Source of the DNA: Craspedostauros australis | Taxonomy: Eukaryota > Bacillariophyta > Bacillariophyceae > Mastogloiales > Achnanthaceae | Assembly: GCA_026770025.1 (NCBI GenBank) | Contig: JAMXDE010000011.1 | Location: 1,674,001 to 1,738,000 of the forward strand | Length of the DNA: 64,000 nucleotides | Direction: 5' to 3' | Shown here: positions 21,395-31,771 of the stretch, in pieces | Position numbering within the stretch: the first letter of the stretch is position 1 | How the letters are laid out: the number at the start of each line of letters is the position of its first letter | Made by a program: the position numbers and the translations under genes | Notes under the pieces: model-generated | What the model was told of the DNA's origin: nothing | The model's input: only the letters and a program-made list of their open reading frames with translations | The model's database searches: none

Positions 21395-22501
21395 ATGACA
21401 CTCCCACCACGAACAGCGCTGTCTCGCTGTCTTCTTGCGTTGGCCGCAGCCGCAGTGTTCATTGCATCAAAGGAATCGAACGCGTTTCCTTTTCAGGCGA
21501 CGATACCGTGTATGCATCAACATGAGGAATCGTCTACGTATCCGAGATTCAAGGAGTTTCAAGTACGAAGAGGCGGCCGGCATTCCAATCGACACCGTGT
21601 GCTTTCACGCAGTCTGGAACTGGGCCAACCAACGATGACAGTGACCATGAGGATGGCATCATCGTCGCAAGATCTTCCATCGTTCAGTGCATACGACGAT
21701 GACGAAGAACGATATGAGCAGCAGTATGAGAATGAGCAACAGCAAGAGGACCAACAACACGAGGAGCACCAACGCTCCATGCATTGGGTTCTGTTGGTGG
21801 ACGACGAAGAGGCCATTCGAAAAGCCGTGGGCCAGCTACTTTACGACTGCGGGTACCAGGTCACAGCATGCGCTGATGCCTTCACCGCAATGAAAGTCGT
21901 CACGAGCCGATCCTCCTCGGATGCGGGCAATGCCAACCACAACCAACTCCCGGACTGCATCATCAGCGACGTGCGCATGCCGCAAATGGACGGCATTCAA
22001 TTCTTGCAACAAATCCGGTCGAATCCGCAATTGAATGCCATCCCCGTCGTTCTGCTGACCGCCAAGAGCATGACGCAGGATCGCATCGCGGGATACGACT
22101 ACGGTGCCGATGCGTACATCACGAAACCGTTCGATCCAGATGAGCTCATCGCCATCGTGGACAACGTCATCTATCGCAGAAGTCTGCTGAGCGGATCGGA
22201 TCTTAACGTGGAAGATCTGCAGTCAGATGTTGCGGAAATGAAGAAGCTGCTGTTGCAGCAAGGTGGCAGTGGCATCGGGAATGGGTGGGTGGAGCAGACC
22301 GACGTCTTCTTGACGGAAAACGAGCAAGCTATATTGGACTACCTGTGCGAGGGATACAGCAACAAGGAAGTTGCTGGCATGACCTACATCTCCGTGCGGA
22401 GGGTGGAGCAACTGTTGACGCAAATGTATCGCAAGACCAAAACCAAAAATCGAATGGAACTGGTTCGATGGGCGCTGTCGACGGGCAATTCGCAAGCATA
22501 G
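21395..22501 (+). CDS. Plastid-targeted NarL/Ycf29-type response regulator
   Basis: 368 residues. Residues 1-30 form a signal peptide ending SNA|FPF, the heterokont plastid cleavage context, followed by a basic Ser/Arg-rich transit region. The receiver domain (130-260) has the acidic pair Asp136/Asp137, phospho-acceptor Asp192 (SDVRMPQMDG), Thr222 (LLTAK) and Lys244 (ITKPFD), so it should be phosphorylatable. The C-terminal LuxR/NarL helix-turn-helix (306-362) contains LTENEQAILDYLCEGYSNKEVA. Ycf29 of red-lineage plastid genomes has this layout. Here the gene is nuclear, which implies transfer from the plastid or the endosymbiont, and plastid transcription is the likely target. No histidine kinase is encoded in this window. 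Confidence 0.9.
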   Translation: MTLPPRTALSRCLLALAAAAVFIASKESNAFPFQATIPCMHQHEESSTYPRFKEFQVRRGGRHSNRHRVLSRSLELGQPTMTVTMRMASSSQDLPSFSAYDDDEERYEQQYENEQQQEDQQHEEHQRSMHWVLLVDDEEAIRKAVGQLLYDCGYQVTACADAFTAMKVVTSRSSSDAGNANHNQLPDCIISDVRMPQMDGIQFLQQIRSNPQLNAIPVVLLTAKSMTQDRIAGYDYGADAYITKPFDPDELIAIVDNVIYRRSLLSGSDLNVEDLQSDVAEMKKLLLQQGGSGIGNGWVEQTDVFLTENEQAILDYLCEGYSNKEVAGMTYISVRRVEQLLTQMYRKTKTKNRMELVRWALSTGNSQA

Positions 22502-22999
22502 CGTATGGAGGAGATCGGGGTCGTTGTGCTGTCCGTGCGGATGGCGCCGCCGCTTCTTGCGGGAGTAGCTACTGCGATAGTGATCCGGAAGAAGCGACAT
22601 TGCAGACGCTGCACATGACCCTCCTCCCATTCTCTCGTGACAAACACGTGCGAGGTTTCAAATAGGCAATCGTATCAACGGCAGATCAATGCAGAGCGCA
22701 TATATTGCGCAGATCACTCTTACCTCGATGTAGCATGGTGTAATGGCCACTGCAATGCATTGCGTAGCTGCGGCGTGGCTTTCTGGACGTCGGATGTCGA
22801 TGAAGGTGGGAACGAAAATGGACGTTATTAATCCGTTAAATGACAGTTTACTCAAAACATCCACACGTCACTTTTTTGTGGTTTTGGATCTTTGTTGGCT
22901 GCGAGAGCCCTTGGCAGCCACCGGCAACACATCACCTCGTCGACAGCATTCTGTCATGATCGGCATGCCCATTGACAACCGATCCTCTTCAACAAAACC
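22502..22999. other. Intergenic, no gene seen
   Basis: About 500 bases between two + strand plastid-protein genes. I see no repeat or RNA gene. It holds the 3' end of the regulator gene and the promoter of the acetyltransferase. Confidence 0.5.
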
Positions 23000-24278
23000 A
23001 TGACATTGATGAATGACATCCGGCCATTGACCGTCGTCGCATGGTGCTGCGTTGCCTCATCGACACATGCATTCGTGAGGAGTTCCTACTTGTTTCAACC
23101 AACGTCTTCGGCCAAGACGAGCCTCAACTTGATCCCGTTGGCGTCTGTTGACGAATTTGATTCCACCTTCTTCGCATCACCGTTCGACGCACAAGGGAAC
23201 CTCGTTGACGATGGCAGCGATGACAGCGATCGCAACGATGACGACGCCGACGGGAGCAATCTTCAATACACGTTGTCCATTGTCGAAGAACAGGACCTGC
23301 CAGATCTCTCGCGGTTCGTCGTCTCATGCTTCGGTGCCGATGCGATACGCTTGAGCCAGAATATGAATGAGATGGAACGATTCCTGCTATCGCCCGCAAC
23401 GGATCTTTTGAATGGATACAGCTCCATCGTGGCATTCGCTGAAGTGCTGAGCGGCATCAAGCAGCGCACATCGCGGCGCATGCGACGTGGCAACGCAATC
23501 ACCTCGCCGTTGGCAAGTGCCGACTGTTCTGTCGACGACGCTTCGCAAGATTCATTGATTCTCGCCGTGGGACGATCGAAAGTGGGCAGCGAATGGCAGA
23601 CGGATATCATCGCGACGATCGAGCTGCGGTTGCAGGTGAGTGCAGAAAGTGTGTTGCGTTTTTCTGCGACGAAGTTCAAGTCTCTTGGTTTGGTGATCAC
23701 GCCCAGATCGATTTGGACCTCACATTCCTGCCATCCTGCTTTCACCTCAATTTGCGAATGATCATAATTTGAGTTCATCACATTCGCGCACGAATCGATG
23801 ATTTCCATCTAAGCCATGCGATGCCAAAATCCCATTCACCTTGCCGTCTCTGGATCGGCTGGAACGTCGCTTGGCATCGCTCTTGGCAGCTGATGAAGGA
23901 AACAATTCCAACAACAGCAACACAGAGAACGCAAGCAGCCTGAAGCCGTACCTCAGTAATCTATGCGTCTCCGACGAGTACCGAGGAAAGCGCATAGGAA
24001 GGGCGTTGGTGCAATGCGTGGAATACATTGCGTCCGACATTTGGTCGTACGATACAATGTACTTGCATGTCGACGAAGACAACGCCCCGGCTCTTGGGTT
24101 GTACGTGAGCGAAGGCTACGAAGATGTGGTCGGCAAACGATGGAATCCAGGTTGGGCCGGCGATGCCGTCGAGATTGGGTACTTCAAGAAGAAGCTGGAG
24201 GCTGGTGGGCGCAAGAAAATGATGGGGAGATTGGGGAAAACGGCCTCGAACAAGACGCCATGGTGGAAGCTGTCATGA
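23000..24278 (+). CDS. Plastid-targeted GNAT N-acetyltransferase (two exons)
   Basis: Join 23000-23635 and 23814-24278, 366 residues. The intron (178 bases, GTGAGT...AG, phase 0) fuses ELRLQ to PCDAKIPF. The N-terminus has a signal peptide ending THA|FVR, a heterokont plastid target. The GNAT fold shows the strand before motif A (IIATIELRLQ), motif A (YLSNLCVSDEYRGKRIGRAL) with the acetyl-CoA loop RGKRIG, and motif B (MYLHVDEDNAPALGLYVSEGYE). It is close to the plastid GNAT type known from plants and algae. The substrate (protein N-terminus or lysine) is not predictable. An acidic insert (about 65-85) is lineage-specific. Confidence 0.88.
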
Positions 24279-24726
24279 CAATTGGCGTGAACTCGTGTTG
24301 CGGCGAACGAGATGGTTGTCACCCCGTCTGCGATATCTGATGAGAGGCTTACTGTCGGCCAATGCATTGGTTATAAAGTTAAAACTGACTATTATACGAC
24401 CTACTCGGGCAAAGAATGGACGATGACTTCGAACATCCATCTGGTGCGAACCATCGCACACTCAAGCTCTGCTACACAAATTGAATCATGAATGAGGATT
24501 TCAGTCACGAGCAGTTCCCGCCAAAAACAAACGCGAAATGGACGAATGAACGAATGAACTGGCTTGGGCAACAAACGCATCCTCCTGGTGGCCGCGACCG
24601 AACCAACGCAGGGTCCCCTGCTCGTCCCCATCACAACACAAGCAGCAGAGCACAAGTAACGTAGCACAACCAGAATACGATACAACCAACCACGCACGAT
24701 CACGCACGATCACGCACGATCGCACG
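24279..24726. other. Intergenic with decamer repeats at the right end
   Basis: No gene seen. Three perfect copies of CACGCACGAT (24691-24720) run straight into the ATG of the next gene, leaving the start codon inside a partial fourth unit. Confidence 0.6.
24691..24726 (+). repeat. Decamer tandem repeat at the start of the CDP-DAG synthase gene
   Basis: CACGCACGAT three times plus a partial copy, ending at the ATG at 24727. Its position in the immediate leader means that copy-number change would alter the 5' UTR. Confidence 0.8.
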
Positions 24727-25551
24727 ATGTCCGACTTCCCACGACGCATCGCGACCGTATCCATCGGTTTTCCGATCATCTGGCTCATCCTGTCGCACAG
24801 CCTCACGGCCTGGCTCTTCTTTGGAGGCAGCCTGGCGATCGCCAGTTGGGAATGGTGCGGCTTGGTGCCATGCGATCCTCAATTGCGCGCTGCGTACACC
24901 GTGACCTGCCTGCTGCTGGCGGCGGCGTTGCCACAAGAACACTTTCTCATCGGCTTGTACGTTGCATCGGCGACGTGGTTTGGCTTTGCCAATCAGCCCC
25001 ATTGCGTGGGTGGCTTGCTGGTGTTGGTCGTGCCATTCCGGGCATGGATGCAGATGGCGAGCGTTGATTTCGGCAGCACCATCAGCCTTCTGTTGACGGT
25101 GTGGAACTGCGACACGGGCGCCCTGTTGGGTGGGCGCTTGGCGAAGAAGCTGCTGCCAGTACCATCGATGCGGTTGACCGTGCCGCGCAGCATCCAGCGG
25201 ATATCGCCGGCCAAGTCGATGGAAGGCTTTGGCGGTGGCATACTGCTGGGTTGGGCGACGGCCGTGTTTGTGATCCCCAAGCTGGCGCCGTACTTTGGGG
25301 ATACTTCGCAGACCTTCGTTCGCATTTGGATTACGAATACATTCTGGCAACGGTCCAAGTTGGGGATCGTGCTGTCGGTGCTCGGTATCTTGGGTGATTT
25401 GGTGGAGTCTTCGATCAAGCGCAACTGCGGCGTGAAGGATTCCGGGAAGCTGCTACCGGGGCATGGCGGTGTGCTGGATCGGTTCGATTCCACGTTACCG
25501 GCCGTTATGTTCTACACCGCGATCGTCATGACAGGCAAGGTCGGATGGTAG
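24727..25551 (+). CDS. cdsA: Phosphatidate cytidylyltransferase (CDP-diacylglycerol synthase), bacterial type
   Basis: 274 residues, the length of bacterial CdsA, with several membrane helices in the N-terminal half (WLILSHSLTAWLFFGG, YTVTCLLLAAAL). It makes CDP-diacylglycerol from CTP and phosphatidate for phosphatidylglycerol, cardiolipin and phosphatidylinositol synthesis. The CDS signature is complete near the C-terminus: SSIKRNCGVKDSGKLLPGHG followed by GVLDRFDS. An upstream Asp motif (WNCDTGALLGG) is present. Algae often keep this type for plastid or mitochondrial membranes, but there is no clear presequence after the first ATG, so location is open. It is intronless. Confidence 0.9.
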   Translation: MSDFPRRIATVSIGFPIIWLILSHSLTAWLFFGGSLAIASWEWCGLVPCDPQLRAAYTVTCLLLAAALPQEHFLIGLYVASATWFGFANQPHCVGGLLVLVVPFRAWMQMASVDFGSTISLLLTVWNCDTGALLGGRLAKKLLPVPSMRLTVPRSIQRISPAKSMEGFGGGILLGWATAVFVIPKLAPYFGDTSQTFVRIWITNTFWQRSKLGIVLSVLGILGDLVESSIKRNCGVKDSGKLLPGHGGVLDRFDSTLPAVMFYTAIVMTGKVGW

Positions 25552-25773
25552 GGACGAGCAACTCGTCCACGTACCATGAAGAATTCCGATAGCTGCGTTG
25601 CGTCCGTACGTATAGTGCATAGAGAGTACTTGTATGCTATCAAAACATAGACAAGAATAGAGCAAGACAGCACAATCCAGTACAAGTACACGCTAGTGCC
25701 ATACGCGCAAGAAGCACTCTCTACTCATAGCATCGTTGTATCCCAATTTTGAATTCTATGCGAATCCGTGTAA

Positions 25774-28404
25774 TTACCCGCTTCGTGACGATTGTGCAAT
25801 GGATTGGTAGGACGATGGTGCCACTTCGCAGGTCCCTTCCGTGATCAATGGACGCCGTTCGGGCGTGGCGCGCCGGCTGTCACCAAATGCTCGGAAGCAC
25901 AGCACGTTGCGAAAGGGCAGCTCCACCAGTATGGCCGCGATGTAGGCCACCGCGAAACTCAACGTCGCGATGCTGACGAAGGTCATGGCCAGACTGGAAA
26001 CTTGAAAGACCAACTTCTCGGCTTTACCCACTTGCCAAATGAGATGGATGATGGGATGGATGAGATAGGCGCCGAACGAGAGATGCGCCAACGGGGTCCA
26101 GATGCGCCAGCTCAGAATGCCGCCGACCCAGTACCCGTGTCCATCCAAACACAGCTTGATGAGCGTCGCGATGCAGAGTGACCACACGGCGCGCGATGTG
26201 CCGCTGTAGAGCAACGACAGGAAAGGACTCCACGTGGATCCGCAGGGGTCTTTGGACGGCCATTCGTAATATTGGCAGGCGCGACGCGCGTAGGCGCCCG
26301 TGACGGTGATCAACGACACCGCCGCCAAACCGGCCAAGACGAGGAGCAAGGTCAGCATCGCATTGCGTTTCGCGTGTGGCGTGCCGTTGGCGAAGATCTT
26401 GGATTCCATGAGACCAATCCACATGCCGGCCAAGTAAGCCTGCGCGCGGATGTGCGGTTTGGCGTAGCCTTCGATATCGAAGCGCGCGATGGCCGCCCCA
26501 TCGAAGGTGTTGACGCTCCAACCATTGACGTAGGTGAGGATGACGGTGGCCGAAACGGAAGATGCAAAGAGTCCTGCGACGATCTTGCGCTGCATGGGTT
26601 TGCGGCACAGCAGGAGGATCGGCACGAGCATGATGAAGAGCTGCATGTCGACGGCGAGGTACCAGGAATGGCCCAAGCACGCGTCGTCGGATGATTGATC
26701 CCACGGAATGAGGTTGTTGATGAAGAGGACGTTGGTCAGCCACATGTGATTGTGACATGGCTCAAGCAAGCTGTGCCACTGGTACCAGAAGGGCCCGCCC
26801 ACCGACCCGCAGTGCTTCGCGATGAGTATCCAGAATGCCAGGATGGCCCCATACAGCGGAAGGATACGCAAGATGCGCATGAGGGGTATGCAGACGAGGG
26901 ACGACAGCTTCTTGGCCTGCGCCTCGCGTCCTTGCATCTTGTTTTGGATCGTGAGGACGACGAGGTATCCGCTGATGCAGAAGAAGGTGTCGACGGCGAA
27001 TCTTGAGCTGAAGACGAGCTGTCCCATCATCGTCGTCGTGTAGCCATGCGGAGGGAAGACGTCGGCGGGATTCAGGAAACCCCCTCCGCTGCCGGCTTGG
27101 ATGGCCAAGCAGTGTCCGTACATGATCCAGAGGATGCTGAAGACCTTGAGGCCATCCAGACATGCTGTTTCGGGACGCTGTTTGAGGAGCTTGTTTGTGT
27201 TGTCGGCGATGTCCCAATGCACGATGATGGACGACAACGATTCCCATGATGAGGCCAAGGATCTCGCGAGGGATGAGAACATTGGTTTCGCCGACGCTGA
27301 TGATTGAATTGCATTGCCATTCGTGAGTGCTGGCGTTGTGGGGTATTTGTTCGTGATGAGGCCCTTGGTTTCCAGTGATGGTGAAAGATCGCTGCTGTCC
27401 GTGTCACTCGTTTCATCGATCACATCATCGATGGCATCATCGGCCGTGTCATCAGTGGTCGATTGCTGGTGCTTGAGAATATGGGTACTTGATGATGATG
27501 ATGATTGTGACTGGTGTGACTGCGACTGTTGCGATGACGATTGTTGTTGTTGTTGTTGTCGCTGCTGCCGTTGCACCCGCACCTGCCGTGACAACAGACA
27601 AAAGAGACAGGACACGAGAAGGAAGAGGACGTAGATCGTCGACGGAACGACATCCCACGCAGGAATGTAGGTACCACAGGTCCAACCCGTTCCCAAAAAT
27701 GAGTTGACCTCGTGAATTTTGGCAAAGATGTGATCGTATTCGTGACAGAATTCGCAGGTGTCATCGTTCGTGACGTTGGCCAGCTGGTGCAAGAAGTCGC
27801 TGGAGGCCAGGTCGTAGGCCGTGCATTCCTGCACCATGCAGACGGAGGCGAAGATGACGGACAGCGAGGGAGATGTGCCCGCGATGCAGGTCTGGTAGGG
27901 GCATTCCTGCATGTTGCCCAATCCCGGTCCTCCGTACATCCATGGCTGCGCCCATAGAGACTGAACGCCTGCAGGATGGGAGGAGGATTCCACAACCAAC
28001 GAAAAGGCGTCGGAGTTGTTGTTGTTCATGAGCTTGGACAGAGAGTCCAGACACCTCGGCGATGTGGTGGCAGGCGCACCTCCGTCGTTGAACGCTGCCG
28101 TGGACCACAGAGGCAGCGGCGCTGATGGATCGAAGTATGGGTTCGCTCCAATGCTGGGGTTGCTGCTGCTCATTGTTGCACTTGTGCTGATGCTTGTGTT
28201 CGTGGTGATGTCAGTATTCACGCTGATGCCTGAAGTCAGTCCACGACTGGTGCGTCCTCTCCGGATGCTCGATCGAAGGAGGTTGCTGTTGCTGTCGCTG
28301 TCGCTGTCGCTACCTGCATCTGCTTGTGCATCCGCATTCGTGGCCACTTGCATGCTTGTGTTTGGATCGGCGGAGCCAGCATGCGATGAGTTGGACATGG
28401 TCAT
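25774..28404 (-). CDS. Acyltransferase-3 family membrane protein, NRF-6-like
   Basis: 876 residues. The order is a low-complexity Asn/Ser N-terminus; a Cys-containing lumenal domain (about 110-240) like the NRF domain (CPYQTC, CEFCHEYDH, GWTCGTY); a membrane helix (VPSTIYVLFLLVSCLFCLL); a Gln/Ser/His-rich cytosolic loop; then the multi-pass acyltransferase-3 domain starting CLDGLKVFSILWIMYGHCLA, with RFAVDTFFCISGYLVV. The final helices end at LSFAVAYIAAILVELPFR. The His and Arg of the family's motifs (YGH, SSRF) are present. Relatives act in lipid handling or transfer acyl groups to surface glycans. The exact role is not predictable. It is intronless and unusually rich in homopolymer insertions. 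Confidence 0.85.
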   Translation of the reverse strand: MTMSNSSHAGSADPNTSMQVATNADAQADAGSDSDSDSNSNLLRSSIRRGRTSRGLTSGISVNTDITTNTSISTSATMSSSNPSIGANPYFDPSAPLPLWSTAAFNDGGAPATTSPRCLDSLSKLMNNNNSDAFSLVVESSSHPAGVQSLWAQPWMYGGPGLGNMQECPYQTCIAGTSPSLSVIFASVCMVQECTAYDLASSDFLHQLANVTNDDTCEFCHEYDHIFAKIHEVNSFLGTGWTCGTYIPAWDVVPSTIYVLFLLVSCLFCLLSRQVRVQRQQRQQQQQQSSSQQSQSHQSQSSSSSSTHILKHQQSTTDDTADDAIDDVIDETSDTDSSDLSPSLETKGLITNKYPTTPALTNGNAIQSSASAKPMFSSLARSLASSWESLSSIIVHWDIADNTNKLLKQRPETACLDGLKVFSILWIMYGHCLAIQAGSGGGFLNPADVFPPHGYTTTMMGQLVFSSRFAVDTFFCISGYLVVLTIQNKMQGREAQAKKLSSLVCIPLMRILRILPLYGAILAFWILIAKHCGSVGGPFWYQWHSLLEPCHNHMWLTNVLFINNLIPWDQSSDDACLGHSWYLAVDMQLFIMLVPILLLCRKPMQRKIVAGLFASSVSATVILTYVNGWSVNTFDGAAIARFDIEGYAKPHIRAQAYLAGMWIGLMESKIFANGTPHAKRNAMLTLLLVLAGLAAVSLITVTGAYARRACQYYEWPSKDPCGSTWSPFLSLLYSGTSRAVWSLCIATLIKLCLDGHGYWVGGILSWRIWTPLAHLSFGAYLIHPIIHLIWQVGKAEKLVFQVSSLAMTFVSIATLSFAVAYIAAILVELPFRNVLCFRAFGDSRRATPERRPLITEGTCEVAPSSYQSIAQSSRSG

Positions 28405-29991
28405 GGACTCGGAGGATGTGGTCGGAATGAATGCGAAGATGGAGGTGATGCAGCAAGGACGTCTCTGACCCAGTGTCCTTTGCCTCAGTTCGTTGCTTCA
28501 CTCCACTTCACTTCGTCTTGATTGCAATGGTGATTGCAATGGTGATGGTGATCGTGAAGTGTTGTCTGTCAGTGAAGTGTGTCAGTGATTGAGCTTTCCT
28601 TGATCGTCCCGAGTTCCGTTTCTCCCTGCTCTCTCTCTCTCTCTCTCTCTTGGTGTGTCTCTATCTAATACACCTGGACTCTCTGCTCAACTCCGTCTGT
28701 TCCTCTTGATCCTTGTGGCCTCAATTGATCAACACAGAAACCAGCGAGCCAAAAGAGCTCTTGTGCATGGATGCAGCACAAAACCAATCACAACAGCGAA
28801 CCAGGTGCGCATTTGTTCGCGAGTTGCGCGCGAAACGAGAAACTGTTCCGACGAGATAACGCACGTCACAAAGGCGAAAACACGTCGACATTGAAGTTGC
28901 TACGACGAGAAGCAAGACCATAATTACAAGTGTCTGTGCCAGCGACAAAGTCACAGTAGCACCTTCGTTGGATGCAATTCGAAACGCTCCGTTGTGCTGC
29001 TCTGCTCGTACTCTATTTGGTTTGTCTACCAAACGCTATGGCGTGAACGAAGCACCACTATCTTGCATTAGCAATAGCTTGCTTCTTTCTATGCGTGCGG
29101 TCGCTGTTGTAGTATAAAACATGTATTGGTAGTCTTTTGTCTTTAGTCATTCTGCTTCGTATTGGTATCAACACTCATGGACTCTTCACTTGCAAAGGAC
29201 ACAGACCCAATCTTCTTGGTTTGCTCTTGCCCAAGGAGGACACCACCATTGCCACTCTTGTCATTGTCATTGTCGTTGAGTACTTGTGCGACTAAAGCAG
29301 TGGGTGCAACCCTCCTCGCCATCGCACACCACAATCGTACATGCCACACTAAACCAAGTGAGAAGCTTGCGATACTCTCTATCTCAGCATACTCTGTGCA
29401 ATAGGAATAGCTAAATGTGTGAACCCAACAATGGGAACGCCATTTGGCTTCACTTTCACATTCACTTATGATTGGCAGAATCGGTGAGAAAGATGCATCA
29501 GAACCAACAGAGGCCCTCCTTGATGGATGTCGAGACAAAGGTCACAGCATCTCCGCATGTCGATGAAGCTCTTGAGAAAGTTGATGCTCCTGTGGCACGA
29601 AGTGATGCGGTGATACTCCCACAATGAGAACTCGATATCTAGTCTCATATGTAGACTTGCGTCTCCTTTATTGAATCCTGCATGACGTCGTCACACATGA
29701 TTCCCACGAACGAAGACGAAGATACGAACAAAAACACGACACAACCGACACAACGACCAACCACAACAAACGGAATCCTCTGCGTGCGACCTTCCTCGTG
29801 ACAAGCAACGCAACACACACCCGCGAACACAAACACAAACACGAGGACAACTGAACAAGAAAAGGCAAAAGAGATCCTCTGTCATTTGATCCCATTGTTG
29901 TTGCTCGAAAGATTGCCCACAATCTTTCCTCCCCCCTCTTTCGATTCTGCTGCCGCGCAACACAAGAGACAACACAAGAGACAACGCCGCC
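28405..29991. other. Divergent intergenic region with a CT microsatellite
   Basis: Separates two divergently transcribed genes. A (CT)n run lies at 28630-28650. No gene seen; the open frames on both strands are short and without features. Confidence 0.55.
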
Positions 29992-31471
29992 ATGTCGTTG
30001 ATGGCGAAGCAACAAAAGGCGAAGGCCGAGGAATTCATCAGCGCCGCAGAAAGCAAGCTGCAGAGTAAAGGATGGAGCATGTTCTCCAGCAAGGAGCGCG
30101 ATGCGGAAGATGCCGCGGAGGCCTACGAGAAGGCGGCCAACGCCTACAAGGTCGGAGGTCTGCATCAGGAGGCAGGCGATGCCTACATGAAGGCCGCCGA
30201 TCTCTACCGCACCAAGGCCAACAGTCCCACGGACGCGTCCAAGTGCATCAACAACGCTGGTAGGTCACATGGAGTGCTACGCTCTCAGCGTGCTCGCAGT
30301 CGTGCCAACATTCCCATCATCCACAATGATGGAAGGCAGTACGGGTGGAGGAGTCTTGAGCGCCATGATGATTCGCATCGATCATTGCACCATCCAAGCG
30401 AGGCATGGATAGATGGATGGATGCATGCATGCATCTTTCCAACAAAATACATGTGCAAGCACAAAGCAAGGCAAAGCACCTGGTCCGCAGAATTCCCGGT
30501 CGGCCAAATGTTCTGTCTTCTTCCACTGCACTTGCATTCGGAATTTGTGGTCGCACCCTGACGCACGTCTTTGCAGCAATGCAGGCACTACTGCGTACTA
30601 TATGGTTCACTCCATCGGTGCTCTGCCCGACTGTGTTGAGTATCTGCATGCTTGTATTCTTATTCTGGCACTGTCGTCACTGCATCGCCACGCATCTCAT
30701 TCGTGCATTTCACCTCATTCATTCGTTCATCATTTCATCGATCATGCCATCCATTACTCCACGCATCGAATATCCCTCCGCAACAACCGAGCAGCCACCA
30801 TGTACTCCAAATGCAATCCCGCTGCCGCCGTCGATACCTACAAGCAGGCCATCGCACTGTACACCGACAGCGGCCGCATCGTGCAGGCTGCCAAGCTCTC
30901 CAAGGAAGTCGCCACCATCTACGAGACTGAACAAATTGACGCTGACGGCAAGTCCTACGTCGTCCTGGCGATGGAGGCCTACGAGCAGGCATCGCAACTC
31001 TTCGAGATGGAGAACTCCAAATCGCAGGCCTCGCAATGCCTGGCCAAGATCGCCGAGCTCTGCAGCGCGGCCTTGACCCCGCCCGATTACGAACGCGCCG
31101 CGCAGATCTACGGGGACATGGGACGCCGGTGCTTGGACTCCAATCTGCTCAAGTTCAATGCCAAGGGCCATTTCTTGCATTCCATCATGTGCGTGCTGGC
31201 CCGCAACGACGCCGTGGGTGCCCAGCAGGCGCTGGCCAAGTTCCAGAGCCTCGATTACACCTTCGCGGACTCGCGCGAAGGCAAGTTCGCTGCCCAGATT
31301 GTGGAGTGCGTCGACGGCATGGACGTGGAAGGCTTTGCCACGGCGTGCTTTGAATTCGATCGCATCACCAAGTTGGATCCGTGGAAGACATCCGTTCTCA
31401 ACAATATCCGGCAGCTGATTGCGGATGATGACGGCGGCGACGACGACGATGATGATGTCGATCTCACCTAA
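29992..31471 (+). CDS. Alpha-SNAP, NSF attachment protein (two exons)
   Basis: Join 29992-30259 and 30795-31471, 314 residues, close to the ~295 of animal and yeast alpha-SNAP. It recruits the ATPase NSF to SNARE complexes after membrane fusion. The N-terminus (SLMAKQQKAKAEEFISAAE...GWSMFSSKERDAEDAAEAYEKAANAYK, given here in parts) forms the first TPR-like helices. The C-terminal end (LDPWKTSVLNNIRQLIADDD) holds the conserved leucines that stimulate NSF. The intron is long at 535 bases (GTAGGT...CAG, phase 1) and joins NNA to ATMYSKCNP. An acceptor three bases upstream (30791) would add one Ala. The acidic tail is expanded. Confidence 0.92.
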
Positions 31472-31771
31472 GCGGATTGGAATTTGGGTGTCGTGGAATA
31501 CGAGTTGTATGATGGCATTCACTCGACTCCACGCTATCCAAATTACGCCGCGTCATGAAGACGATGCAGTGCCACACGCCTCCCGTGCTGCAGTAAAGTT
31601 GAAATAACATTGAAAATAGCTCCCTCCATACTATTTTATTGCGCATGACATGCTATCACAATACTCGTCATAATAATAACACTAACGAGATGCACATTTA
31701 GTATTGCAGTTCGTTGGGTGCGGATGTGCAAAATTGGACCGTACCACAAGTTGTATCACTGTGTGCGTCAA
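31472..31771. other. Convergent intergenic, no gene seen
   Basis: Short spacer between the 3' ends of alpha-SNAP and the RING protein, AT-richer than its surroundings; it probably holds both polyadenylation sites. Confidence 0.5.
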
